Below are positions 8,940 through 17,520 of a DNA stretch of 56,048 nt, one piece after another. The position numbers and the translations under genes are program-made. The stretch's first letter is position 1; each line of letters opens with the position of its first letter. The notes below the pieces were generated by a model. That model was not told where the DNA came from and did not search any database. It saw only the letters and a list, made by a program, of their open reading frames with translations. The DNA comes from Bacteroidales bacterium (lineage in GTDB: Bacteria; Bacteroidota; Bacteroidia; Bacteroidales; VadinHA17). Where the stretch lies: assembly GCA_003141415.1 (NCBI GenBank), contig PLLX01000192.1, forward strand, positions 1 through 56,048. The letters run 5' to 3'.

Positions 8940-11159
8940 TCATACAGGAAGATTCAGCTTGCTCGCAATTTCTTTAAATCTTGGTTCCTCAAAAAGAGGT
9001 TTTAAGATATAGAATGCCTGTATCCATGGCATAAAATCCCCTCGTTGCTTATACACAACTTCCAGTTCATCAATAGCTTTATCTTTTTCTCCAAGTGCAG
9101 AATAAATTTCAGCCAGGCCCCAGGCACACCACCATGAATCTGCGCATTTTTCGAGATCTTTAACGACTTCTATTGCCTTATCTTTTTGTCCGGCACGTGC
9201 ATAAGCGATACCCAGTCCGTCTTCATAGTCGGGACTTATTGCTATTCCCTTCTTATGTGCCTCAATAGCTTCATAGTACATACCCATTTCAGTATATGAT
9301 GATCCCATAACGAAATATGCCATTGTATAATTAGGATCAAGCTGAAGTGTTTTACGGGCTTCGTTAATTGCTTCTTTAAAACGGCTGGCGAATAAATATA
9401 GCCAAGCAAGATAACCCTGATATATTGTTTCAGTCGGAGCTATTTCAACAGCCTTTTTCATCTCAGCAATGGCATCATCAATCTTATACAATCTTGAATA
9501 TCGGGTATTTGGGATCAAAGAGGTGCAATACAGCCATCCTAAATGGCAATGTGCAAAAGCATCGCTTGGATTCAGCTCAATCGCATGTTTCAGGTGTTTC
9601 TCAGCTTTCTCAAACTCCCAGCCCGTGTAAAGATACCAGTGACCCAGTATTGCATGTGCATCTGCCAGAGTTGAATCCAGTTCAAGTGCCTTAAGTGCAT
9701 AATCTCTTGAACGGTTTGGTGCATCAGTACCTATACCTGCTGCATGTCCCGTGTTGCCATAACCACGTGCCAGTCCAAGATAAGGCAATGGATCCAATGG
9801 ATTAATTGCCATGGCTTTATTAAAATATTTTAATCCTTTTTCAAATCCTTCGGGAGTTATTTGGTTCATATAATAATTACCCAATCTGCATGCATTCAAA
9901 AGAGCCGTATCGTGTTTTTGAACAATAGCCAGGTTTTTTGATTCATGTTCAGTCAGATTAATCTTGGCTGCTTCAACAATATGACTTATTATATTCTGGT
10001 AATTCTCAGCGATGCGGTTCCAGTCGTAAATAAACATTGAACTCCAGATGTTTTTTTCTTCTGGAAAAGCTTCAATTAATCGCACTTCAACCTGAAGATT
10101 ATCCTTTGTTCCTTTTAAAGTGGATTGAATTAAATTATTAACACTAAGTTTCTCGGCTATTTTTTGAATGGATTCTTCACTATTTCTGAACTGTAATGTG
10201 GACTGATCTGGTCTTACTATCAGGCTGCTTATACCATTTAGCTTACCACTTATATCACTCTGAATTGCATCAGCCATGTATTGCAGATCAAGATTCCCTG
10301 TCAGATTTGAAACCGGTAAAACTGCAATTGTTTTCTTAACCATGTTACCATTTGCTGTTGCAGATTTTGGCTTGTTAATTAATCTGGGGACAAAAATCAA
10401 AAATGCAGCTAAAAACAAGATACTGAGCACGCCCCAGAGAATAGTTTTGGAGGTTAGTCTCTTACCTTGAACAGCTTTTTCAGTAATTGATGAAACCTGA
10501 ATATCGGTATATCCAGGAGTGGTACTTGTCTGATATGATTTTGTTGCCCGTTTTTTAGGATCGGGATGAAGGCCATAAATTACATCTTTTACGGCGTTTG
10601 CAACCTTATTAATCTGATCGCGGTAGAAAGTTTTGTTAAGGTTTTTATCAGGATTATCAGAGGGTTTCAAGGGTCTGTTCACACCTGCACTTTCGTAAAT
10701 AAATTCAATTGACCTGAGCCTGCTACCAATTTCCTTTTCAAAAAGTTCAATATCGGAAGTATCCAGCTCGTGGATCTTTATAGGAATTATCCTGCTGCAT
10801 ACGTTCCCGCTTGCGAGCTTTACATCTTTTCCTAACGGGTCAGCAGAGGCCATCCTGTTAAAAGCGACAAATTCATTCTGCCATGCGAAGCTTTTCGGGT
10901 CGCAATAGGTTTGGGAAATAACTGGAATAAAAACAAGCGATTTTAATTTCAATTCGAGACTCTTATCGACATTATAAATCTCAAGCAGCCCGTCGTGCGG
11001 GTTTTCATCAAAATAGATTGATACATCTTCTTTGAAAGTCGCCTCAATTTCATTTTTAAGATGTTCGACAAATTCTGTAACCCAGCCATCGTACTTATTA
11101 TCCTTCTGGCGATAGCTAATGAAGATGTCGTACTCGTAACCAGGTATTATACTTGCCAT
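8940..11159 (-). CDS. TIR-TM-TolB-like-TPR protein
   Basis: A 739-residue protein. TIR domain about 8-155 (YDIFISYRQKD; W93..E96 at the usual NADase glutamate position), a linker, one membrane span (about 239-258), a TolB-N/FlgO-like domain starting IAVLPVSNLTG (about 278-400), then TPRs to the end. There is no signal peptide, so TIR should be cytosolic and the TPR part periplasmic. TIR domains commonly cleave NAD+ or make signals from it; the activity here is inferred from the conserved Glu. It is the most diverged TIR member in the window and the only one on the minus strand. Its own promoter is at 11208-11238. Confidence 0.85.
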   Translation of the reverse strand: MASIIPGYEYDIFISYRQKDNKYDGWVTEFVEHLKNEIEATFKEDVSIYFDENPHDGLLEIYNVDKSLELKLKSLVFIPVISQTYCDPKSFAWQNEFVAFNRMASADPLGKDVKLASGNVCSRIIPIKIHELDTSDIELFEKEIGSRLRSIEFIYESAGVNRPLKPSDNPDKNLNKTFYRDQINKVANAVKDVIYGLHPDPKKRATKSYQTSTTPGYTDIQVSSITEKAVQGKRLTSKTILWGVLSILFLAAFLIFVPRLINKPKSATANGNMVKKTIAVLPVSNLTGNLDLQYMADAIQSDISGKLNGISSLIVRPDQSTLQFRNSEESIQKIAEKLSVNNLIQSTLKGTKDNLQVEVRLIEAFPEEKNIWSSMFIYDWNRIAENYQNIISHIVEAAKINLTEHESKNLAIVQKHDTALLNACRLGNYYMNQITPEGFEKGLKYFNKAMAINPLDPLPYLGLARGYGNTGHAAGIGTDAPNRSRDYALKALELDSTLADAHAILGHWYLYTGWEFEKAEKHLKHAIELNPSDAFAHCHLGWLYCTSLIPNTRYSRLYKIDDAIAEMKKAVEIAPTETIYQGYLAWLYLFASRFKEAINEARKTLQLDPNYTMAYFVMGSSYTEMGMYYEAIEAHKKGIAISPDYEDGLGIAYARAGQKDKAIEVVKDLEKCADSWWCAWGLAEIYSALGEKDKAIDELEVVYKQRGDFMPWIQAFYILKPLFEEPRFKEIASKLNLPV

Positions 11160-11207
11160 TTTGATAGCGAATTAAAAAAATTAAAGAACTAGTTTCATAA
11201 TCTATAT

Positions 11208-11238
11208 CAAAATTAAAACTTAAATCAACGTTAAACAA
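11208..11238 (-). promoter_or_regulatory. island-type promoter of the minus-strand TIR gene
   Basis: Read on the minus strand: TTG (11238-11236), 20 bases, then TAATTTTG (11215-11208). This is an exact fit to the island consensus, with a leader of about 40 bases to the ATG at 11159. Confidence 0.65.
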
Positions 11239-11963
11239 AAAAATAAATTCATAACAAATTCTTATTCAGGATTTCTGACAATACATTTAACTAATAATTA
11301 TTATTATTATTCGTTTTACAACAAGCCAGAAACATCCGATTTCACAGTAGATCCTCCTGAAGATACTACCTGTTGTGCTCGGCACATACCACAACTGCAT
11401 AGAATTACTAAAAAGCATCCAATTTCTTTTTTCATAGTTTTACCGTATAACCAATTTTAGTAATGGGTGTATATTGACTGGAAGAATAATTTTTACAGCA
11501 GAGTATCAGACTATAAGGAATAATACTCAAAATGAGGCATAACAGGAATGACCTCCTTGATATCATTGCTGAATATTCTTAGTTCAGATTATCCCAAAAG
11601 TTAATATCAATTTTTATTAAAGTTCGTCCAAAATAAACTTGAGAACATAGAAATCTTTGGCCAAAAACCTGCAATTTTTTAACAAATTGTTTAAATTTTC
11701 TGCTAAACTTTAAATTTTTTGACATTTTATCACTATTGGCTAGTAATGGAAATATTTCACATACAAAGTTCAGCTGTCAGAGTATTAAAAACTAGCTTTG
11801 GCTTTATATGAAATGATAATTTAGTTAGATTCTTGAGGTCTGTCATCCCCTCCTCCTTTTCGACCTCATTTCAACCAGACTCAATCTCTGCAGATATAAT
11901 AATATAACTTAAACTATAAAATCTTAATCTTCAAAATCTGTTCAGTATGTGCCAAATAAACTT
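11239..11963. other. intergenic region between divergent TIR genes
   Basis: AT-rich, with a (TTA)n microsatellite at about 11296-11310. It contains one small minus-strand frame (11316-11435, listed separately). Around 11685-11725 there are two TTTAAATTTT-like blocks spaced about 21 bases apart, reminiscent of the repeats at 27331-27390. Nothing else recognised. Confidence 0.4.
11316..11435 (-). pseudogene. 39-codon remnant of a secreted protein
   Basis: ATG at 11435 opens a short frame with a signal peptide (MKKEIGCFLVILCS, then CRAQ) followed by QVVSSGG and a stop at 11316. An Ala-Gln cleavage site and then QVVSS.GG is a common start of much larger Bacteroidota secreted proteins carrying a type IX sorting domain. 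The likeliest reading is the beginning of such a gene, cut off. A real small secreted peptide is possible. Confidence 0.4.
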
Positions 11964-11994
11964 TTGTATTTGGTTCAACTAAGGATTAATTTTG
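11964..11994 (+). promoter_or_regulatory. island-type promoter of the second TIR gene
   Basis: TTG at 11964-11966, 20 bases, then TAATTTTG at 11987-11994. It lies inside the longest reading frame of the gene, so translation must begin downstream. That supports the ATG at 12018. Confidence 0.65.
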
Positions 11995-12017
11995 ATAATG
12001 AAATAACTAAACCTCCG

Positions 12018-14165
12018 ATGTCAAGCATAATTGAAGGATATAATTATGACATCTTCATCAGCTACCGCCAGAAAGACAACAAAGGCGACAGATGGGTCAG
12101 TGAGTTTGTCGAGGCTCTTAAAACTGAGCTTGAATCTACATTCAAGGAGGAGATAAGTGTTTATTTTGACATCAATCCTCACGATGGACTTTTAGAGACA
12201 CATGATGTAGATGCTTCACTGAAAGATAAACTGAAGTGTCTGGTCTTTATTCCAATCATTTCCCGTACATATTGTGATCCTAAGTCATTTGCCTGGGACC
12301 ATGAGTTTAAATCCTTTGTTGAACAGGCTTCTCACGATCAGTTTGGATTAAAGGTAAAACTGCCTAATGGTAATGTTGCTAACAGGGTATTGTCTGTTCG
12401 GATTCATGACCTGGATAACGATGATATTAAACTATGTGAATCGCTTCTGGGAAGTGCACTCAGGGGAATTGAGTTTATTTATAAAGAACCGGGAGTTAAC
12501 AGACCTATTACACTAAAGGATAATGAGGAGAAAAACCTAAATAAAACCAATTACCGAAATCAGATAAATAAAGTAGCACTTGCGATAAAAGATATTATAA
12601 CAGCTATAGCACATCCTGGACAAAAGGCTGAAGGGATTTTAAAAGAGGTTGTTAATATAAAACCTGAAAAGGCAAGAAAGTTTGTCCCAAAAACAATTGT
12701 TGCATCAGTTATAATACTTGCACTTATTGTTCTTGGCTATTTCTTTTTTACTAAAATTTTCAAAACATCCAAACAGATTGAAAAATCCATTGCGGTATTA
12801 CCCTTTAAAAATGACAGTCCTAATGACTCAACAACCTACTTCATAGATGGCGTTATGGAGGAGATCCTTACTGATTTGCAAACGATTAAAGATCTTAGAG
12901 TTATCTCTCGTACTTCCGTTGAACAATTCAGAGGTCCGGCAAAGCCAACTACTCCTGAAATCGCAAAAAAACTGAGAATTAATTACGTCGTTGAAGGAAG
13001 CGGACAAAAATACGGAAACAAATTCCGTCTTAGGGTGCAATTAATCAGGGCATCTAAAGAAAGTCATCTCTGGGCAAAATCATACGAAAAGGAAATAAAG
13101 GACGCTAAAGATATATTTAGTATGCAAAGCGAGATTGCTCAGTCAATAGCTGAAGAATTAGAAGCGGTTATAACACCTCAGGAAAAACAACTTATGGAGA
13201 AAACACCTACTGCAAATCTGGCAGCTTATGAAGCTTATCTTCAAGGCATATTTTATTGGAGAAAATTCACTCAACTAGACGAGGAGGTTGCTTTGCAGTA
13301 TTTTGAGCAGGCAATAAAGAAAGACCCGAAATATGCGCTTGCATATGCTGGTATTTGCAATGTTTGGCAACTACGCTCGAATGCTTCATTTGCATCTCCT
13401 TCGGAGGCCATTCCCAAAGAAACAGCAGCTCTCACAAAAGCCCTTGAATTGGATAGCACTCGCGCAGAAGTTTATCATTCCCAGGCATTCTATAAAACTT
13501 ATATATTGTGGGATTTGAAAGGTGCCGAGTCATCGATTAAGAAAGCTATTGCACTTAATCCCAACTTTGCGGATGCCTACCTTCTTTATGAAGAGATCCT
13601 GATCATAACGGGACGGATGAAAGAAGCAATGGAACAAGTTGAAATAGCTCTTAAGCTGGATCCGTTGAATATCTTATGCAAAACTGAATATGGCTTGACT
13701 TTGTATTTTTCTCGCAGGTACGAAGATGCCATCACGACATTTCATGAAGTATTAAAAATGGATCCTGCAAATCAGTTAGCCTTAGAAACTCTTCCCGGGG
13801 CTTTCCACCAGATCCGAAAGCAAAAGGAAGAGATGGAAGCATGGAAGTCATTTTATAGTATCATCTTTAAAGACTTTACAAATGTCTTTGATGAGGGTTA
13901 TGCCAAGGCAGGTTATATTGGTGCTCTGAACCTTGAAGCTGATACTCTCGTAGCACAGTCAAAAACTAAAAATATTAATCCTTGGGAAATTGCGCTTATT
14001 TATTCCTGTGCAGGGAATAAGGAGCTAGCATTAGAAATGTTAGAGCGTGGTTATAAAGAGCATGATCCCAATATGGTCTTTATGTTATACCCTGTATTTG
14101 ATATTCTGCGAAGCGAGCCTCGTTTTCAGGAACTGGCTCGCAAGTTGAAAGTACCTTATAAATAG
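12018..14165 (+). CDS. TIR-TM-TolB-like-TPR protein
   Basis: A 715-residue protein from ATG 12018 (MSSIIEGYNYD), the same start as the relative at 17521. An upstream GTG at 11949 would add 23 residues but lies before the promoter. Layout: TIR about 8-155 with W93..E96, span about 224-247, TolB-N-like domain from IEKSIAVLPF (about 254) to about 380, then TPRs and a C-terminal EPRFQELARKL. N-in topology puts TIR in the cytosol and the TPR part in the periplasm. The TIR part is close at DNA level to 3804 and 17521, while the TolB/TPR part is closest to 3804 and 25035, so the family is mosaic. The likely role is a transmembrane sensor with a TIR effector; its ligand and trigger are unknown. Confidence 0.88.
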   Translation: MSSIIEGYNYDIFISYRQKDNKGDRWVSEFVEALKTELESTFKEEISVYFDINPHDGLLETHDVDASLKDKLKCLVFIPIISRTYCDPKSFAWDHEFKSFVEQASHDQFGLKVKLPNGNVANRVLSVRIHDLDNDDIKLCESLLGSALRGIEFIYKEPGVNRPITLKDNEEKNLNKTNYRNQINKVALAIKDIITAIAHPGQKAEGILKEVVNIKPEKARKFVPKTIVASVIILALIVLGYFFFTKIFKTSKQIEKSIAVLPFKNDSPNDSTTYFIDGVMEEILTDLQTIKDLRVISRTSVEQFRGPAKPTTPEIAKKLRINYVVEGSGQKYGNKFRLRVQLIRASKESHLWAKSYEKEIKDAKDIFSMQSEIAQSIAEELEAVITPQEKQLMEKTPTANLAAYEAYLQGIFYWRKFTQLDEEVALQYFEQAIKKDPKYALAYAGICNVWQLRSNASFASPSEAIPKETAALTKALELDSTRAEVYHSQAFYKTYILWDLKGAESSIKKAIALNPNFADAYLLYEEILIITGRMKEAMEQVEIALKLDPLNILCKTEYGLTLYFSRRYEDAITTFHEVLKMDPANQLALETLPGAFHQIRKQKEEMEAWKSFYSIIFKDFTNVFDEGYAKAGYIGALNLEADTLVAQSKTKNINPWEIALIYSCAGNKELALEMLERGYKEHDPNMVFMLYPVFDILRSEPRFQELARKLKVPYK

Positions 14166-14197
14166 ATTTTATTACTTACTTGGCATACTGGGTAGTA

Positions 14198-14242
14198 AAT
14201 GAGAGGGTAAGGAAATGGCTTGAAGAAAATAAAATGCTTTAG
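14198..14242 (+). pseudogene. orphan 3' tail of a TolB/TPR-family gene
   Basis: Fifteen codons read NERVRKWLEENKML and stop. They match the C-terminus HERVRKWIDEQGIL of the AraC-TPR protein at 25035, not that of the TIR gene just upstream. A relative with that kind of tail probably stood here before a recombination event replaced its body. Confidence 0.6.
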
Positions 14243-14470
14243 TTAAAACGTAGTTCAAAATAAATTGTAAGTCTGATGCAAGGAAAAGACAGTCTATCAA
14301 TATATAGCAAACTGCAGAGTCAATTCCAGACTAAAGTGTACACCTGCAAAGATTCATTTACCTGATTGTTTTTAAATTATAGAACGATTTTAAGAAACAA
14401 ATCTCAAATGACTTATACTAAAGTCCTGATATAATTCTTATTAAGTTGAGTTTTATTGAACAGGGAAAAT

Positions 14471-17239
14471 ATGCAAACAATAAATAGAATTTTATCACTT
14501 TTAGACGAAAATCGGAAAATTTTTACAGGTATCTGTGCAACGAAGCAATATTGTAAGAATGAGTTTGTACTGCATCATAGAGCCATTTATGTTAGGAAAT
14601 CAATAATATTGGTTTGCCTTTTATTTCCCCTTTTATCTTTAAATGCCATAGCTTTGGCACCAAACTTTCAACAGGATACAGTTTCACAAAAACAAGCTCC
14701 TTTCAAACAACCTGTGTACACAACACAGCGGTTATCCACTCCGCCTCCCATAATTGACGGCAAACTTGACGATGAATGCTGGAATAAGGGAACATGGGCC
14801 GGAAATTATCATCAGTGGATGCCTGAGGAAGGAGCCAGGCCGACTTATCCCACAGGACTTAATATTCAATACGACGACAAATACCTTTATATAGCAATTC
14901 GTGCTTTCGACGGGGAACCAAAAAAGATAATAAGGAGATCAGGAGCCCGGGACGAACAAGTAGGTGATATGGTTGGTGTAACATTTGACAGCAACCACGA
15001 TTATAGGACAGGGTTCGAGTTCTCAGTGACATCATGGGGCCAGAAAATAGATGTAATATTATATAATCCGTTCAACTTTGATTTTAACTGGGATGCAGTA
15101 TATAAAGTGAAAACTGGATTAGAAGATTCGGCGTGGGTGGCTGAATACCAGATCCCTTTGAGCCAGTTAAGGTATAGTAATAAGAAGGAACAGGTATGGG
15201 GAATGCATGCATGGAGAGTGATTTCCCGTCTTTCTGAGGAAGACAACTGGGAACAGCAGTTCAAAAACAGTCCCGGAATACTTTATAATTTTGGAGAACT
15301 TAGGGGCATCGAAGGATTGAAGAGATCGAGGAGAATTGAAATAATGCCATTCGTCCTCGGTAAACTCAATACCAGGCAGGCTCAGGCAGGTAATCCTTTC
15401 ACAAGAAATGGAAGGGCCTGGTCTGGCAATGCCGGTCTTGATGCTAAAATCGGTGTCTCAAGCAACTTCACTATCAATATGACTGTAAATCCTGATTTTG
15501 GTCAGGTTGAGTCTGATCCTTCGATGATGAACCTGACAGCTTTCGAGACTTTTTACCAGGAAAAACGGCCATTCTTCCTGGAAGGACTGACAATTTTCGA
15601 TTACAAGTTGGATGATCAGAGTCTTTTTTATTCAAGAAGAATCGGACATACGCCTTCACTAACATATCCGTCTAATGATACGACTTTCGTCAAATCACCT
15701 GAAAAAACGGCCATTCTGAGTGCTATCAAGTTCAGCGGAACAACTTCCAGGGGATTATCCATCGGCCTGATTCAAAGTATCACCGCGAATGAAACAGCAC
15801 AGTTAAGCAATCCTGAAGGCAAAATAACCAGTAAGCAAGTCGAACCACTGACAAGTTATACAGTAGCTCGTATCCAGAAGGGATACAATTCCGGAAATAC
15901 GATATTCGGCGGAATAATCACATCGGTGAACCGCTCTATAAATGATCCGAAACTGGATCTTCTGAGCAGGAATGCATATACCGGAGGTCTCGATCTATTA
16001 CATTACTGGCATGATAAGGAAAACTATATCGATGCCCGACTTCTTGGAAGCAGTATAAATGGGAGCAGGCAGGCTATCACTGCCTTACAGGAATCATCGA
16101 CACGGTACTACCAGAGACCTGATGCGGATTACCTGGGATTTGATACCTCAAGGACACAATTGAACGGTTACGGAGGCAAATTCAAAATAGGCAGGATGTC
16201 AAAAATTCATTGGAACTTTTACACCAGCGTTTCGTGGCTTTCACCAGGACTGGAGCTGAATGACCTGGGGTACATGACTTTTGCCGATCAGATCAAAAAT
16301 GATAATGACGTCATTTATCAGACTACAAAGCCTGTTTCAATATTTCATTCGTACAGCCTTGAGCTCGATCAGTTTAATCTCTGGAACTTTAATGGCACAT
16401 ACCTTGGTTCAGGTGCCAGGCTGAATTTCTCTTCGGAATACAAGAATAACTGGACTTTCAACACAAGCCTGATTTACAATACAAATTCGATCGATCCTAG
16501 GTTTCTGAGGGGGGGCCCGCAGATGAAGATTCCCTATATTATTACTGAATTGGGAACAGCATCAACAGATCCCTCAAAAAAGACAATTTTGAGCTTTTCA
16601 TACAGCTATCAGGCAAGAGGAAATAATTCGGCCACCAGCTACTCAATCGGGCCTGGTATTTCAGTTCGTCCGTTACAGGTTCTCACAATAGGAGTTACAG
16701 CAAATATTGCCAGTAACCATGACCTCCTGCAATATATCACAGCATTGGATTATATGTCGCAAAAACGTTATATATTCGGAACCATCAATGAAAAAACAAT
16801 TGGTCTTACATTCAGGATTAATCTTAATCTTTCACCAGAATTCTCGATCCAGTATTATGGAAGCCCTTTCATTTCAAGGGGAACCTATTCAGAATTTAAA
16901 CATATAACAGATCCCTCAGCAGAGAGCTTCACAGATCGGTTTAAAGTGTATGATTACGCATTGCAGCCATCAGGGAATTACAACCTTGATGAAAACGGGG
17001 ACGGAATAGCAGACTATAACATAGAGAATCCTGATTTTAATTTTCAGCAGCTCCGTTCGAACCTTGTGGTTAAATGGGAATATCGCCTTGGCTCTTTTAT
17101 CTATTTGGTCTGGTCCAATGACAGGACAGGAACAACCAGTTCTTCAGGTACTTCCTACAGGCAATCGCTGAACCAGTTAATGAATATCTTTCCGAATAAT
17201 ATTTTTCTGATCAAGTTAAGCTACTGGTTTAATCCGTAG
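14471..17239 (+). CDS. secreted DUF5916 protein with CBM9-like domain
   Basis: About 922 residues from ATG 14471; a TTG at 14456 would add five. A hydrophobic stretch about 45 residues in (SIILVCLLFPLLSLNAIALA) serves as signal or anchor, and the basic segment before it is unusually long. Next is a CBM9/DOMON-like beta-sandwich (about 85-280) beginning PPPIIDGKLDDECW, the hallmark of this family. The rest matches DUF5916 (VNPDFGQVESDPS..NLTAFETF..EKRPFFLEG) and predicts an outer-membrane beta barrel. Function is unknown. Such proteins often accompany peptidases or polysaccharide use, but nothing here shows that. No island-type promoter was found for it. Confidence 0.8.
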   Translation: MQTINRILSLLDENRKIFTGICATKQYCKNEFVLHHRAIYVRKSIILVCLLFPLLSLNAIALAPNFQQDTVSQKQAPFKQPVYTTQRLSTPPPIIDGKLDDECWNKGTWAGNYHQWMPEEGARPTYPTGLNIQYDDKYLYIAIRAFDGEPKKIIRRSGARDEQVGDMVGVTFDSNHDYRTGFEFSVTSWGQKIDVILYNPFNFDFNWDAVYKVKTGLEDSAWVAEYQIPLSQLRYSNKKEQVWGMHAWRVISRLSEEDNWEQQFKNSPGILYNFGELRGIEGLKRSRRIEIMPFVLGKLNTRQAQAGNPFTRNGRAWSGNAGLDAKIGVSSNFTINMTVNPDFGQVESDPSMMNLTAFETFYQEKRPFFLEGLTIFDYKLDDQSLFYSRRIGHTPSLTYPSNDTTFVKSPEKTAILSAIKFSGTTSRGLSIGLIQSITANETAQLSNPEGKITSKQVEPLTSYTVARIQKGYNSGNTIFGGIITSVNRSINDPKLDLLSRNAYTGGLDLLHYWHDKENYIDARLLGSSINGSRQAITALQESSTRYYQRPDADYLGFDTSRTQLNGYGGKFKIGRMSKIHWNFYTSVSWLSPGLELNDLGYMTFADQIKNDNDVIYQTTKPVSIFHSYSLELDQFNLWNFNGTYLGSGARLNFSSEYKNNWTFNTSLIYNTNSIDPRFLRGGPQMKIPYIITELGTASTDPSKKTILSFSYSYQARGNNSATSYSIGPGISVRPLQVLTIGVTANIASNHDLLQYITALDYMSQKRYIFGTINEKTIGLTFRINLNLSPEFSIQYYGSPFISRGTYSEFKHITDPSAESFTDRFKVYDYALQPSGNYNLDENGDGIADYNIENPDFNFQQLRSNLVVKWEYRLGSFIYLVWSNDRTGTTSSSGTSYRQSLNQLMNIFPNNIFLIKLSYWFNP

Positions 17240-17466
17240 GATGCAGTAGGAGAAAGTCTTATTATTCCTGGATTCTTCATTTTTGGATTAATATAGCCAT
17301 TATATAATTGATATATTGGTTTTTACATTCTGGACTTGCAAAGAGGAGACTTTAAATATCTAACCTTCTCAAGAATATTACCGTAATAATTAAACTGTCA
17401 GATATACTTTTTTACCATCATTCCTGTCATATTCCATCTGTAACATTCTCACAAATTGAAAGAAAC

Positions 17467-17497
17467 TTGACTTTGGTGTAAACATGGTCTAATTTTG
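17467..17497 (+). promoter_or_regulatory. island-type promoter of the third TIR gene
   Basis: TTG at 17467-17469, 20 bases, then TAATTTTG at 17490-17497, a full match to TTG-N20-TAnnTTTG. The leader GATAATGAAATAA is shared with the copy before 12018. Confidence 0.7.
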
Positions 17498-17520
17498 ATA
17501 ATGAAATAAATAAACCTCAT

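Noticed and set aside
7602-11159. Invertible switch between two inverted TIR starts
   Set aside because: The only inverted homology is about 45 bases at 35 of 45 identity, too short and diverged for efficient inversion, and no invertase gene is near.
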